NCBI GenBank assembly: GCA_963669315.1
Contig: OY770021.1
Span: forward strand, 3,472,001-3,536,000
From: SZUA-547 sp963669315
Lineage (GTDB): Bacteria; Pseudomonadota; Alphaproteobacteria; Rhodobacterales; Rhodobacteraceae
Direction: 5' to 3'
DNA: 64,000 bases
Below, in pieces: positions 9,003-16,492 of this stretch. The position numbers and the translations under genes were made by a program. Below the pieces are notes generated by a model. That model was not told where the DNA came from and searched no databases. It saw only the letters and a list, made by a program, of their open reading frames with translations. Numbering within the stretch: the first letter of the stretch is position 1; each line of letters opens with the position of its first letter.

Positions 9003-9086
9003 GACCCCCGCATAGGTGAGAACCGACGCCATCTTGCGTTGGGCCGAAGTTGATATCACTGAGAACGACGCCGTCGATAAGACCAA
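6885..9086 (-). CDS. RTX/cadherin/subtilisin giant protein, middle fragment of seven cadherin-like repeats
   Basis: The middle part of the same broken gene, 733 codons. It consists of seven 102-residue cadherin-like units, each starting NAAPSITSAATASVSENQ and ending in TQAIAITVTDVDE, the Ca2+-binding DVDE/DxD pattern of cadherin-type folds. In the seventh unit a 7-bp deletion (plus-strand text goes from gcgtt directly to cccggggcc near 6965) throws the frame off and ends the ORF at 6885. The first about 30 residues (up to TSAQRKMASVLTYAG) overlap the upstream fragment in another frame; only the part from VLTYAG onward is likely native. Such repeats usually act as extended stalks on secreted adhesins and proteases. 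Confidence 0.75.
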   Translation of the reverse strand: MVLSTASFSVISTSAQRKMASVLTYAGVVNAAPSITSAATASVSENQSFAIDVDADDDAGGLVFSIAGGSDSADFDIDAATGELTFKVPPDFEAPDDANADNIYHVDVAVADAGGLTDTQAIAITVTDVDENAAPSITSAATASVSENQSVAIDVDADDDAGGLVFSIAGGSDSANFDIDAATGELTFKVPPDFEAPDDADADNIYHVDVAVADAGGLTDTQAIAITVTDVDENAAPSITSAATASVSENQSFAIDVDADDDAGGLVFSIAGGSDSANFDIDAATGELTFKVPPDFEAPDDANADNIYHVDVAVADAGGLTDTQAIAITVTDVDENAAPSITSAATASVSENQSVAIDVDADDDAGGLVFSIAGGSDSANFDIDAATGELTFKVPPDFEAPDDADADNIYHVDVAVADAGGLTDTQAIAITVTDVDENAAPSITSAATASVSENQSFAIDVDADDDAGGLVFSIAGGSDSADFDIDAATGELTFKVPPDFEAPDDANADNIYHVDVAVADAGGLTDTQAIAITVTDVDENAAPSITSAATASVSENQTFAIDVDADDDAGGLVFSIAGGSDSANFDIDAATGELTFKVPPDFEAPDDADADNIYHVDVAVADAGGLTDTQAIAITVTDVDENAAPSITSAATASVSENQSFAIDVDADDDAGGLVFSIAGGSDSADFDIDAATGELTFKVPPDFEAPGTRTTSTMSTSPSPTRAASPTPRPSP

Positions 9087-10743
9087 TCAGCTCGTCACGG
9101 CTGTCGAACCCGTCGCTGCCCCTGGAGGATTCGTAAAAGATGCCGAGGCCTGTCACTCCGTTGAGGGTATGTGTCTGAAAAATGTAGCTATCTGTCGCGC
9201 CGTTGATCTGAATTTGGTCGACGCCTTCGCCAAAGTCGGTAATCAGCGCATAGTCGTTTTTACCGTTGTTTTTGGAGCGATCGTTGCCGTCATCGTAGTA
9301 TCTGGTATCCGACGTCCCGAGGATAAAGAGGTCGTTTCCGGCTCCGCCCGTCAGCGTATCGATTGTGCCCTGGCCGCTCTGAGTGCTGCCTTCTTCGAGC
9401 CCGCTGATGGTGTCGGCATCGGCTGTTCCAACTAGCGTGTCGCTGAGCGCGGCCGCTCCATAGATCTCGTTTCCGCCGCCCTCACTCACATCCGCGACCG
9501 TGATGGCGATGGCTTGGGTGTCGGTCAGGCCTCCGGCGTCGGTAACAATGACGTCAATGTTGTAGACGTTGTTCCCACCCGCATCGCCCGGCGCCTCGAA
9601 GTTGGGCGCAGTCTTGAAGGTGATCTCGCCCGTGGTCGTATTGATGTTGAAGGCGTTGGCGTCCGCGCCGCCGGAGATGGCGTAAGCGAGGCCGCCCGCA
9701 TCGTCGGTAGCATCGACGTCGATGGCGAAGGTCTGGTTCTCGGAGACGGAGCTGGTCGCCCCGCTGGTGATGTTGGGGGCGGTGTTGCCGCCGCTCTCAT
9801 CCGTGCCGTTGATCGCGACGGTGACGGTCTCGCTGGCGGAGCCGTCGAGCGAAGTGACAATGAATGTGTCTGTGAGCGTTTCGCCTGTGTCGAGCGCCTG
9901 CACCGCTGCATCACCGCTGTCGAGCGTGTATTCCCAATTCCCGGCGGCGTCGACGGTGTAGCCGCCATAGGTCGTGCCACCGGCGTTCGCTTGCGCTGCG
10001 GATTCGTCCGCATCCAGATCGGAGACGGTTAGCGCGCCGGCGGCGACAGCCGGGTTGTCCTCGGTCACCGCGCCAGCCGTCTGGCCTGAGAACGAGGCGA
10101 CGTCATTGACACCGCTGATGGTGATCGTCACGGTTTCGCTGGCCGAGTCGTCCAGTGAAGTGACGACGAAGGTATCCGTCGCGCTGTCTCCGGCGCCAAG
10201 CGCCTGCACCGCCGGATCGGCGTTGTCGAGCGTGTATTCCCAAGCTCCGGCGGCGTCGACGGTATAGCTGCCGTATGTCGTGTTCCCGGTATCCACCTGC
10301 GCTGCGGATTCGCCCGGGTCTGAGTCGATCACCGTGAGCGTGCCGCTGGCGGTAGCCGGATTGTCCTCGGTCACCGCGCCCAACGTGTCGCCTGAGATCG
10401 AGGCGGGGTTGTCGGGGCCGTCGTCGCTTGGGTCGTTGGTGACCGTGATTGTGATATCTTGCGAGTCGGTCAGACTGCCATCACTGACCGTTACCTGCAC
10501 CGCGTAGATGTTGTCGCCATTCGCGTCGCCGGGAACCTCGAAATCGGGGGAAGCTTTAAATATAAGTTCGCCGGTGGCTGTATCGATAGTGAACAGGCCG
10601 GCGTCAGCTCCACCGGAAATCGAATATGTCAGGGTGTCGCCGCGGTTCTTGTCCGTCGCATCGACGTCTATTGCAAAAAGCTGGTTCTCAGATACTGAGT
10701 TCGTAGGCGAACTTGTAATCGTCGGCGCTTTGTTGCGGGCCAT
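8920..10743 (-). CDS. RTX/cadherin/subtilisin giant protein, N-terminal fragment (cadherin and VCBS domains)
   Basis: The upstream end of the broken gene. I start at ATG 10741-10743, which follows GAGAGGGG by 7 bases. There is no signal peptide, as expected for type I secretion. Domains: a cadherin-like unit (about 1-105), two VCBS units (about 110-315, each with TASGTLTVIDSDPGES or VAAGALTVSDLDADES), another cadherin-like unit (about 325-425), and an RTX-like block with TISGLEEGS and TLTGGAGNDLFILGTSD (about 430-575). Native sequence ends near DINFGPTQDGV (about 9040). Beyond it the reading frame is out of step with the repeats, and the last 35 codons to 8920 are an artefact of the shift. 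Removing one base near 9040 would read straight into VLTYAGVVNAAPS. Confidence 0.75.
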   Translation of the reverse strand: MARNKAPTITSSPTNSVSENQLFAIDVDATDKNRGDTLTYSISGGADAGLFTIDTATGELIFKASPDFEVPGDANGDNIYAVQVTVSDGSLTDSQDITITVTNDPSDDGPDNPASISGDTLGAVTEDNPATASGTLTVIDSDPGESAAQVDTGNTTYGSYTVDAAGAWEYTLDNADPAVQALGAGDSATDTFVVTSLDDSASETVTITISGVNDVASFSGQTAGAVTEDNPAVAAGALTVSDLDADESAAQANAGGTTYGGYTVDAAGNWEYTLDSGDAAVQALDTGETLTDTFIVTSLDGSASETVTVAINGTDESGGNTAPNITSGATSSVSENQTFAIDVDATDDAGGLAYAISGGADANAFNINTTTGEITFKTAPNFEAPGDAGGNNVYNIDVIVTDAGGLTDTQAIAITVADVSEGGGNEIYGAAALSDTLVGTADADTISGLEEGSTQSGQGTIDTLTGGAGNDLFILGTSDTRYYDDGNDRSKNNGKNDYALITDFGEGVDQIQINGATDSYIFQTHTLNGVTGLGIFYESSRGSDGFDSRDELIGLIDGVVLSDINFGPTQDGVGSHLCGGRKRRPLHHQRRDRLRLREPELRHRRRR

Positions 10744-10981
10744 AATCAATCCCCTCTCGCGTCATAATTAACGCCCGATGATTCGAGAACCGTCCGCCTC
10801 ATGATTATTGGGCGGTTCGCCCGGAAGCGCCGCCGGTGGCATAATTCGCCGTTAACCAAATTTATCATGCGCGCTTAGGTTTTGCGAGAGAAGAGAGTGG
10901 CAACCTATTTATTATTTTATGTTTCTTGCCCGCAGAATGTTTGAGAAAAACAGTTAACGTGACGCAGTTTTTGGGGGGTTG

Positions 10982-12040
10982 TCACTCCGCCGGCCCGGTA
11001 ATCCGGTTGGCGTTGCGCCGCTCGGCGAGCCCGACCAAAACCGCAACGAACTTACGGCGATAGCGCATGTACAACGCCGCCAGTCCCAGGAAGAGCGCCG
11101 CCGATTGCGGATCGCCGACCTCCAGCGCCTGCAACGCCCAGAACAGCGCAATGAAGGCCATTGAAATCAGCGCCATGACGCCGGCCGCCAGCTTGTGTGA
11201 GCCAACGCTGTCAGCGAGCAGATGATGCAGATGGCGGCGATCCGGGCGCATCGGACCCGCCCCCGCCTTCAGTCGCTCTATCACCACTGCGCACATGTCG
11301 AGCAGTGGAACGGCGACCAGATAGGCGCCATCGATAGGAGAGAACGCGCGCCCACTCTCTACAATCAACGTGTAGGTAAGGAAGAATCCCAGAAAGCGCG
11401 CGCCGGAGTCGCCTAGGAAACATTTTAATTGCGCTCCAAGAAGCCCCAGATTGGCGACGAATATCGGCAGGGCCGCCGCGACGACGGCGATGATCAGGCC
11501 GTCTATTCGATGGTTTGGCGCGTATGCGACATTCCAAACGCCAATTGCAAACGCCGAGATCAGAAACTGCGAGATGGCGACTCCGTCCACACCGTCGAGC
11601 ATGTTGAAGGCGTTGCTCAGCGCGAGATACGCGATGACCGTGACAGGGATCGCCAGCGATCCGAGAAGCAGCGGGACTCCGAAAGCCATCCCCAATTGAC
11701 CGATCGCGGCGCCGGTCACGATGGTGAAGGTCAGGGCGATCATCGCATCGACCGCCAATCGTTGGCGGGCGGACAATCCGGAATGGTCGTCAAAGGCGTG
11801 GATCGTCACCACGATGCCCAGCAGGGCGAGAACGTTGAGGTCGATCCCCAGAGTGTTGGTCGTGGATAGCGCGCCGATCCAGACGCCGACCAGCAATGAG
11901 ATCCCTCCGGTCAATGGTGTCGGCCGGTCATGAAGCTTTCGTGCGCCATCAGGCGCGTCCAGAATCTCGAAATGGGAGGCCATGCGGTTGAAGACCATCA
12001 ACGCAATCAGGGTATCCGTAGCTGCCATATTGCCTGGCAA
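10982..12040 (-). CDS. WecA/TagO-like sugar-1-phosphate transferase, 5'-truncated
   Basis: A polytopic membrane enzyme of the MraY/WecA family, which moves a sugar-1-phosphate (often GlcNAc-1-P) from a UDP-sugar to undecaprenyl phosphate to start cell-surface polysaccharides. Family motifs are intact: RKLHDRPTPLTGG, DDHSGLSARQR, NAFNMLDGVDGVA, FLGDSGARFLG and RRHLHH. The normal first membrane helix is missing: homology starts at ALMVFNRMASHFEILDAPDG, directly at the junction with an IS3 remnant. The only starts are TTG 12040, within or at the edge of IS sequence, or ATG 12028. Reduced or lost function is likely, although most of the fold remains. Confidence 0.8.
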   Translation of the reverse strand: MPGNMAATDTLIALMVFNRMASHFEILDAPDGARKLHDRPTPLTGGISLLVGVWIGALSTTNTLGIDLNVLALLGIVVTIHAFDDHSGLSARQRLAVDAMIALTFTIVTGAAIGQLGMAFGVPLLLGSLAIPVTVIAYLALSNAFNMLDGVDGVAISQFLISAFAIGVWNVAYAPNHRIDGLIIAVVAAALPIFVANLGLLGAQLKCFLGDSGARFLGFFLTYTLIVESGRAFSPIDGAYLVAVPLLDMCAVVIERLKAGAGPMRPDRRHLHHLLADSVGSHKLAAGVMALISMAFIALFWALQALEVGDPQSAALFLGLAALYMRYRRKFVAVLVGLAERRNANRITGPAE

Positions 12041-12215
12041 GTTCGATCATGTCGGCCACAAACCGGTCTTCGTCTTCTCGGCCGCGTGGCTGATGTCTTT
12101 GCGTTGATCGATGCTGCCCCAGCACCCGGCAGATTCGGCGTTCCGACACCTTCATCTCACTGCGGATCAGCTCGATGCAGGCGCGGCGACGGGCGGGGCT
12201 CAAAAGTTTCCCCGT
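12036..12215 (-). pseudogene. IS3-family transposase OrfB, N-terminal remnant
   Basis: In the frame after orfA the sequence reads GKLLSPARRRACIELIRSEM, then SERRICRVLGQHRSTQR and DRFVADMIELARQYG, the usual start of IS3-type OrfB. It breaks at the junction with the wecA-like gene. The whole DDE catalytic core of the integrase domain is absent, so the transposase is dead. Confidence 0.85.
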
Positions 12216-12478
12216 GCAGCTTCCTTCAGGATCAGCTTGTCCAGGGTCAGGTCCGACACGGCCTTTCTCAGCCGTTCGTTCTCCTTCTGAAGCCGTTTGA
12301 GTTCCTTCAGTTGGTCGGTTCCCATGCCGCCATACTGCTTTCGCCATCGGTAATAGGTCTGCTCGGTGATACGAACCTCCCGGATCGCGTCCACACGCGT
12401 CATCCCCTGCCCGACAAGCACATCAACCTGCCGTAGCTTCCGAACAATCTCTTCGGGCTTGTGCCGCTTGTTCGCCAT
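12200..12478 (-). CDS. IS3-family transposase OrfA
   Basis: A 92-residue protein of the IS3/IS911 type. It begins with a helix-turn-helix (KRHKPEEIVRKLRQVDVLV, then ITEQTYYRWRKQYGG) and ends in a leucine-zipper-like stretch (LKELKRLQKENERLRKAV). In active elements this protein is joined by -1 frameshifting to OrfB, giving the transposase. Here orfB is cut short, so orfA can bind ends at most and cannot transpose the element. Confidence 0.92.
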   Translation of the reverse strand: MANKRHKPEEIVRKLRQVDVLVGQGMTRVDAIREVRITEQTYYRWRKQYGGMGTDQLKELKRLQKENERLRKAVSDLTLDKLILKEAARGNF

Positions 12479-12517
12479 TCTCTGTCCTCCGTTTCCTAAA
12501 CATAACGGTGGACCAAT

Positions 12518-13345
12518 TCAGCGGGGGCACTCCACGAGGACCGGGTCCGCACCGACATCCGAACGGTCTAGCGACGCGAGACCAGCGCTTGCACCGTTGG
12601 GCAGGGCGAGCGCGCATTCAATCTCATCGCGCACTCGGCGGAGGATGTCTGTCGCAGTCTCTTTTCCGACGCCGGGCATCAATAGTAAAAAGCTTGACCC
12701 GTCGCGACGCGCGATCCTGTCGTAGTTGCGAAGTTGCCCGCCAATAATCCGTGCCGCCGTGTTCGCCGCCGCGCCAGCGGTGATCATGCCGCGCTCGCTG
12801 ACGAAGGCGCCAAAGTCATCGATATCGATCATTCCCAGCGTCAGGGGTTGATCGGAGCGACGCGCGCGATTGATCTCCGCCATAATCTCTATGCGAAGGC
12901 CGTCGCGGTTCAGAAGACCGGTTTCGACATCCCGCGCCGTTCGCGCCTCCAGCGCGTCGATGCGCTGTTCAATCTGGAACGCCGCCGTTGTTATGGCTGC
13001 GGACAACCGTCTTCCCGGCTCTCTGCTGGAAACCCAGGCGCGAGGTCCGGCGGCCGGTATCTTGTCGCCGATGCGCGGCAGGCGCAGAGTCGCCGCGGCC
13101 GCTTCGTTCATCTCCCTCGCCAGGCTTTCGATCCGGCCATAGACATAAGCGCCCGAAAGGCCGGTGGCGGCCACCACAAGCAGGATGGCGGCGACGCCGG
13201 CAGGAGCGTTGTCCAGGTAAGTCGCTGTGATATAGGCGGCCACAGGAAGGGCGATGGCGAATATTGTTGTTGAAATGGCTTCATGCGGACCAAAGTTCAT
13301 ATCGCGTATCGGTGATCCGGCCTCGATATTCGGCTCACTGCTCAT
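12518..13345 (-). CDS. Degenerate GGDEF-domain membrane protein, C-terminally truncated by IS
   Basis: A 275-residue protein with two membrane helices (about 25-45 and 48-72) and a GGDEF-fold domain (about 135-275). Markers of the domain are DVETGLLNRDGLRIEI and GMIDIDDFGAF. The signature loop reads RRDGSSFLLLMPG where diguanylate cyclases have RYGGDEF, so cyclic-di-GMP synthesis is unlikely; a GTP- or signal-binding role is possible. The end is not native: the codons for CPR and the stop TGA (12518-12529) come from the end of the IS3 remnant, and the last helix of the fold is missing. An 11-bp hairpin hides its ribosome binding site. Confidence 0.8.
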   Translation of the reverse strand: MSSEPNIEAGSPIRDMNFGPHEAISTTIFAIALPVAAYITATYLDNAPAGVAAILLVVAATGLSGAYVYGRIESLAREMNEAAAATLRLPRIGDKIPAAGPRAWVSSREPGRRLSAAITTAAFQIEQRIDALEARTARDVETGLLNRDGLRIEIMAEINRARRSDQPLTLGMIDIDDFGAFVSERGMITAGAAANTAARIIGGQLRNYDRIARRDGSSFLLLMPGVGKETATDILRRVRDEIECALALPNGASAGLASLDRSDVGADPVLVECPR

Positions 13346-13350
13346 TCAAA

Positions 13351-13382
13351 TTGCTCCCCACCAAATGCAATGTGGGGAGCAA
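13351..13382 (-). promoter_or_regulatory. Perfect 11-bp hairpin covering the GGDEF gene's ribosome binding site
   Basis: Minus-strand TTGCTCCCCAC (13372-13382) pairs perfectly with GTGGGGAGCAA (13351-13361) around a 10-base loop. The second arm contains GGGGAG, the only ribosome binding site for the ATG at 13345, which begins five bases after the hairpin. A thermometer-like or ligand-controlled switch is possible; alternatively it is the terminator stem of an upstream transcript, though no T-run follows. Confidence 0.55.
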
Positions 13383-13515
13383 GATCATTCAGACGTCGTT
13401 AGCGGCCGGTAAAGACCGACGCAGTTTCGGGCAGTGGATACGATCGCTGAATCGCCGTTCGGGTCAGAATTCCGTGCTGCGATCCATTAGACAAGTATTC
13501 GACGCCGGCGTGGCC

Positions 13516-14238
13516 TCAATTCTCCAGATAGAAGGTGATCGTCGTCACGACCCGCACCAGTTTTTCGCGGCGTTGGGTCTCACCGCCTTCGGCACCCATG
13601 TCCCGTACGGAGAATCCGCCCTGTGAGGCGTTCTTGATGCCGCCGACCGCGACGCCCGCATTCCTGGCGAACTCCTCCGCGGCGATCCGGGCGTTGCCCG
13701 TGGCGTCGCGCAGCATGTCCGGCTTGATCGCATTGAGTTCAGTGAACAGGTAGTCGGGCGAATGCAGTTCCAGCGGATAGCCCTGCCGTGGAAGATCAGA
13801 CATCGCAAAGTGCGCCGTCTCGACTTTGTCCAGCTGTTTCGTGCTCAGGCGGACCTCGCCGGCGACGCTGTAGGTCGTATCCTGATAGACTCCATCATAG
13901 TCGCGGTTTTCCGAGCTGCGATACTGCAACGGCGACGCCGAAATCTCCCGATCTTCAAATCCTTCTTCACGCAACACTTTCATGATCGCATCGCGCTGCG
14001 CTTCAGCGTCGCGAAACAGCCCCTCGGTTTCGGGTGGCGACTCGGCGCGCAGATGGGCGGAGAAGCCAATGGACCAGTTCGCCGTGTCCGCGGGAACAAC
14101 TCGTTCCGCCAATCCTTTGACGGTCGCCAGATTGACCGCCTTGTGGCCGTTCACGATCGTCTGGCTGCCGAAATATCCGGCACCGATCAATCCCGTTGCG
14201 AGGCAGAGTCCAAAGAAAGAGAAACCGAAATTGTTCAT
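13516..14238 (-). CDS. SIMPL domain (DUF541) periplasmic protein
   Basis: A 240-residue protein with an N-terminal hydrophobic anchor or signal (FGFSFFGLCLATGLIGAGYF), then the SIMPL/DUF541 domain: TVKGLAERVVPADTANWSIG near residue 40, REISASPLQYR in the middle and AEEFARNAGVAVGGIKNASQ near 190. Family members lie in the periplasm or outer membrane; the best known are linked to oxidative stress or interleukin-receptor signalling, with no clear enzyme activity. I chose ATG 14236-14238 because the hydrophobic segment starts right after it; a TTG at 14274 would add 12 non-hydrophobic residues. It stands alone between the GGDEF gene and usg. Confidence 0.85.
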   Translation of the reverse strand: MNNFGFSFFGLCLATGLIGAGYFGSQTIVNGHKAVNLATVKGLAERVVPADTANWSIGFSAHLRAESPPETEGLFRDAEAQRDAIMKVLREEGFEDREISASPLQYRSSENRDYDGVYQDTTYSVAGEVRLSTKQLDKVETAHFAMSDLPRQGYPLELHSPDYLFTELNAIKPDMLRDATGNARIAAEEFARNAGVAVGGIKNASQGGFSVRDMGAEGGETQRREKLVRVVTTITFYLEN

Positions 14239-14404
14239 GGTCGCCAATCCGCACGTGATGCATTCACTCCGCAAAGCATAGTGGCGGATTGCATCGAGAA
14301 TACATTCATTGTCAGGCCAGTTCGTGCGCTTTTTAGGGCGCGGTTTGCCTCATAGGCCTGCGCCAGCGTTCAAAGCAATCGCGATAGCGACGCGGTCCGG
14401 CCGC

Positions 14405-14683
14405 CTAGTGAATGGTCAGCTCGAAATTTCGATAGCTCAACTCCACCGGGCGCAGAAGTTGCGCGTGAGACACCCGGACCGAGTGGAGTGGGCCGTCCAA
14501 CTCCTGCGTCCAGAAGTCCAGAAAAGATTTCAGCTTTGGGAATTTGGGGGCCAGATCGTAATCCTGCCAGATATAGGTTTGCAGCAGGTCCAGATGGTCT
14601 GGCATGCGATAGAGAATTTCCGCCGTCGCCAGCGAGCAGCCCTCCAACTGTTGGATAAAGTCCGCATCTGCGCGGATACGCAT
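14405..14683 (-). CDS. Usg family protein
   Basis: A 92-residue protein typical of alphaproteobacteria. It matches the Usg family along its whole length: TAEILYRMPDHLDLLQTYIW, QDYDLAPKFPKLKSFLDFW and ELDGPLHSVRVSHAQL. The family was named from its position upstream of trpF in some species; function is unknown. The start at 14681-14683 has an excellent ribosome binding site (AAGGAG, 6-7 bases before). A longer in-frame ORF to 14899 adds 72 residues foreign to the family and is rejected. It is divergent from the cfa-like gene. Confidence 0.93.
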   Translation of the reverse strand: MRIRADADFIQQLEGCSLATAEILYRMPDHLDLLQTYIWQDYDLAPKFPKLKSFLDFWTQELDGPLHSVRVSHAQLLRPVELSYRNFELTIH

Positions 14684-15075
14684 ACTACTCTCCTTGGGGT
14701 CGCGTCTCCTTCTCGACAGTTTGCGCCATCGCTCGTCCCGCGCATGTTTCGGCGCGCGTCGCAGCGGAGCGGTGATCAAAGGGTAACCCGAATTCGTGTT
14801 ATTCGGCAATGACTTCGCGTCACATCCTCGAAATCTGGCGGTCTGACGTTTTTCGTCGGCTGCATGTTTTGGCGGATTTGGCGGGTCACGGAAGCGCATT
14901 CGCGCGGCAGCGTCAGCGCCTTAACGCGCAAGTCTTTCATGGAGCGGGAGTTGCGTCTGTAAGGCGCGATTTAGGTGCAGGCTGCACAGCCAAAGGGAGA
15001 GACGCTTTCAAGCGGATAATTTCGGCCTATATCTATTGTATCGGAGGTAACAGAGTTGGGCTTTATGGCTTTGGA
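14684..15075. other. Divergent intergenic region between usg and cfa-like gene
   Basis: These 392 bases must hold the promoters of two divergent genes. I see no credible gene here; the long in-frame extension of the plus-strand ORF (from 14809) does not resemble cyclopropane synthases. A strong GGAGGT at 15044-15049 precedes a TTG at 15056 that is out of frame with the cfa-like gene and leads to an immediate stop, so a very short leader peptide is conceivable but unsupported. Confidence 0.5.
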
Positions 15076-16317
15076 ATGACGTCCTTAGCGGATCCATCGG
15101 TTGTTCTCTCAGGCACTAGCGGCCAGTCGAACCTGCCGTTGTGGTTTTCCGCCGTGTTCGCCGTTGTTTCTCGAATTGAGCAGGGCGCCATGGAGTTCGC
15201 CTTGCCAGACGGGCGTGTGTTTCGAGCACAGGGACATGAGCGATTGCCAGAGGTTCCCGACGCGCGGATTGATGTGTACGACCCGCGGCTCTTCGCCCGT
15301 ATGGTGCGAGAAGGCGATCTGGGCTTCGCCGAGGCCTATATCGACGGCTGGTGGGACTCGCCGGACCTTCAGGCGGTGCTCGATGTCGCGCTGATCAACA
15401 ACGATACAGTTGGACGAGGATTCCCCGGCGCGATGATGGCGCGGACGATCGAGCGTATTCGCCATTGGATGAACCGCAACACCAAGGCTGGCGCGGCGCG
15501 GAATATTTGCGCGCACTATGACCTTGGTAACAAGTTTTACTCCCGATGGCTCGACGAGAGCATGACATATTCTTCTGCGCTGTTTCGAAACTCCTCTGAA
15601 ACGTTGGAGATGGCGCAAATGGCGAAATACGCATCCATCTGCGATCGCATGGGATTATCGGAAGGGGATCATGTTCTTGAGATCGGCTGCGGCTGGGGCG
15701 GATTCGCAGAATATGCGGCCGGGGTTCGTGGCGCGAAGGTGACCGGGCTGACGATCTCTCGCGCCCAGTACGATTTCGCCAAGAAACGGTTGTTCGAACA
15801 AGGACTATCGGAGCGCGCAGAAATTGTAATGCGCGACTACCGAGAAGAACGAGGCGTCTATGATGGCGTTGCTTCGATCGAGATGTTTGAGGCTGTAGGC
15901 GAACAGTACTGGACAGCATTCTTCGATTTGGTGCGCAAGCGACTAAAACCTGGCGCGCGAGCCTCGCTTCAAATCATCACCATCGCCGACAAGTGGTTCG
16001 AGGGCTACTTAAAGAGCGTTGACTTCGTACAGAAACACATTTTTCCGGGCGGTGTATTGCCTTCGCCGACTGCTTTAAAAGGCGCTGTGTCGGATTCCGG
16101 TCTTGAGTGGATCGATTCCGTAGCATTCGGCTTGTCCTATTCCAGAACGTTGCGCCGATGGCGAGAACGCTTCAACGACGCTCGGGATGATATCGCCGAA
16201 CTCGGTTTCGATGACCGATTTTACAGGATGTGGAATTTTTATCTTGTCTGCTGCGCCGCGAGTTTCCGGTCCGGTACGACGGATGTCACACAAATCGTTC
16301 TTTGCGACAAAGAATGA
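15076..16317 (+). CDS. Cyclopropane-fatty-acyl-phospholipid synthase family methyltransferase
   Basis: A 413-residue SAM-dependent enzyme that adds a methylene group to double bonds of membrane phospholipid acyl chains. The N-terminal lipid-binding part (about 1-130) contains VYDPRLFARMVREGDLGFAE and AYIDGWWDSPDL. The catalytic domain shows NICAHYDLGNKFYSRWLDE, SAM motif VLEIGCGWGGFAEYAA, GLTISRAQYDFAKKR and VASIEMFEAVGEQYW, where many relatives have an EHVG loop. The start at 15076 is the first in-frame ATG giving a family-like N-terminus. In related bacteria such genes are switched on in stationary phase or acid stress. It could instead be one of the close paralogues with a different methylation product. 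Confidence 0.9.
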   Translation: MTSLADPSVVLSGTSGQSNLPLWFSAVFAVVSRIEQGAMEFALPDGRVFRAQGHERLPEVPDARIDVYDPRLFARMVREGDLGFAEAYIDGWWDSPDLQAVLDVALINNDTVGRGFPGAMMARTIERIRHWMNRNTKAGAARNICAHYDLGNKFYSRWLDESMTYSSALFRNSSETLEMAQMAKYASICDRMGLSEGDHVLEIGCGWGGFAEYAAGVRGAKVTGLTISRAQYDFAKKRLFEQGLSERAEIVMRDYREERGVYDGVASIEMFEAVGEQYWTAFFDLVRKRLKPGARASLQIITIADKWFEGYLKSVDFVQKHIFPGGVLPSPTALKGAVSDSGLEWIDSVAFGLSYSRTLRRWRERFNDARDDIAELGFDDRFYRMWNFYLVCCAASFRSGTTDVTQIVLCDKE

Positions 16318-16492
16318 CAGGCGCGCGAGCGCCATGATTATGCTACATTTCGCCTTCTAAATGTGGCAAATCTCAGTTGAGAGGTGGGGCATGAGCGCAA
16401 TCAGGGGCGTGGCTTTTCTTGCGTGATCGTGTTAAAACTGAAGGCAGAGCATTAAGAAAACTGCGTAAGGCTTTGTTTTAAGGGCGTGAAAA

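Larger units (their letters stand above)
12030..12529 (-). mobile_element. IS3-family insertion sequence remnant
   Basis: The left end of the element is intact: minus-strand TGCCCCCGCTGAATTGGTCC starts at 12529 and leads into orfA. orfB stops after about 60 codons, and the right end is missing. IS sequence meets the wecA-like gene near 12030-12040. The other flank (12530 on) is the coding sequence of the GGDEF gene. The simplest reading is insertion followed by a deletion that removed the IS right part together with the DNA between it and the wecA-like gene. Confidence 0.85.

Noticed and set aside
5878..9015. Many plus-strand ORFs of 61 and 101 codons repeating through the cadherin region
   Set aside because: They are antisense copies of the same 306-bp repeat; their regular spacing comes from the repeat, and the minus-strand translation has clear domain structure.
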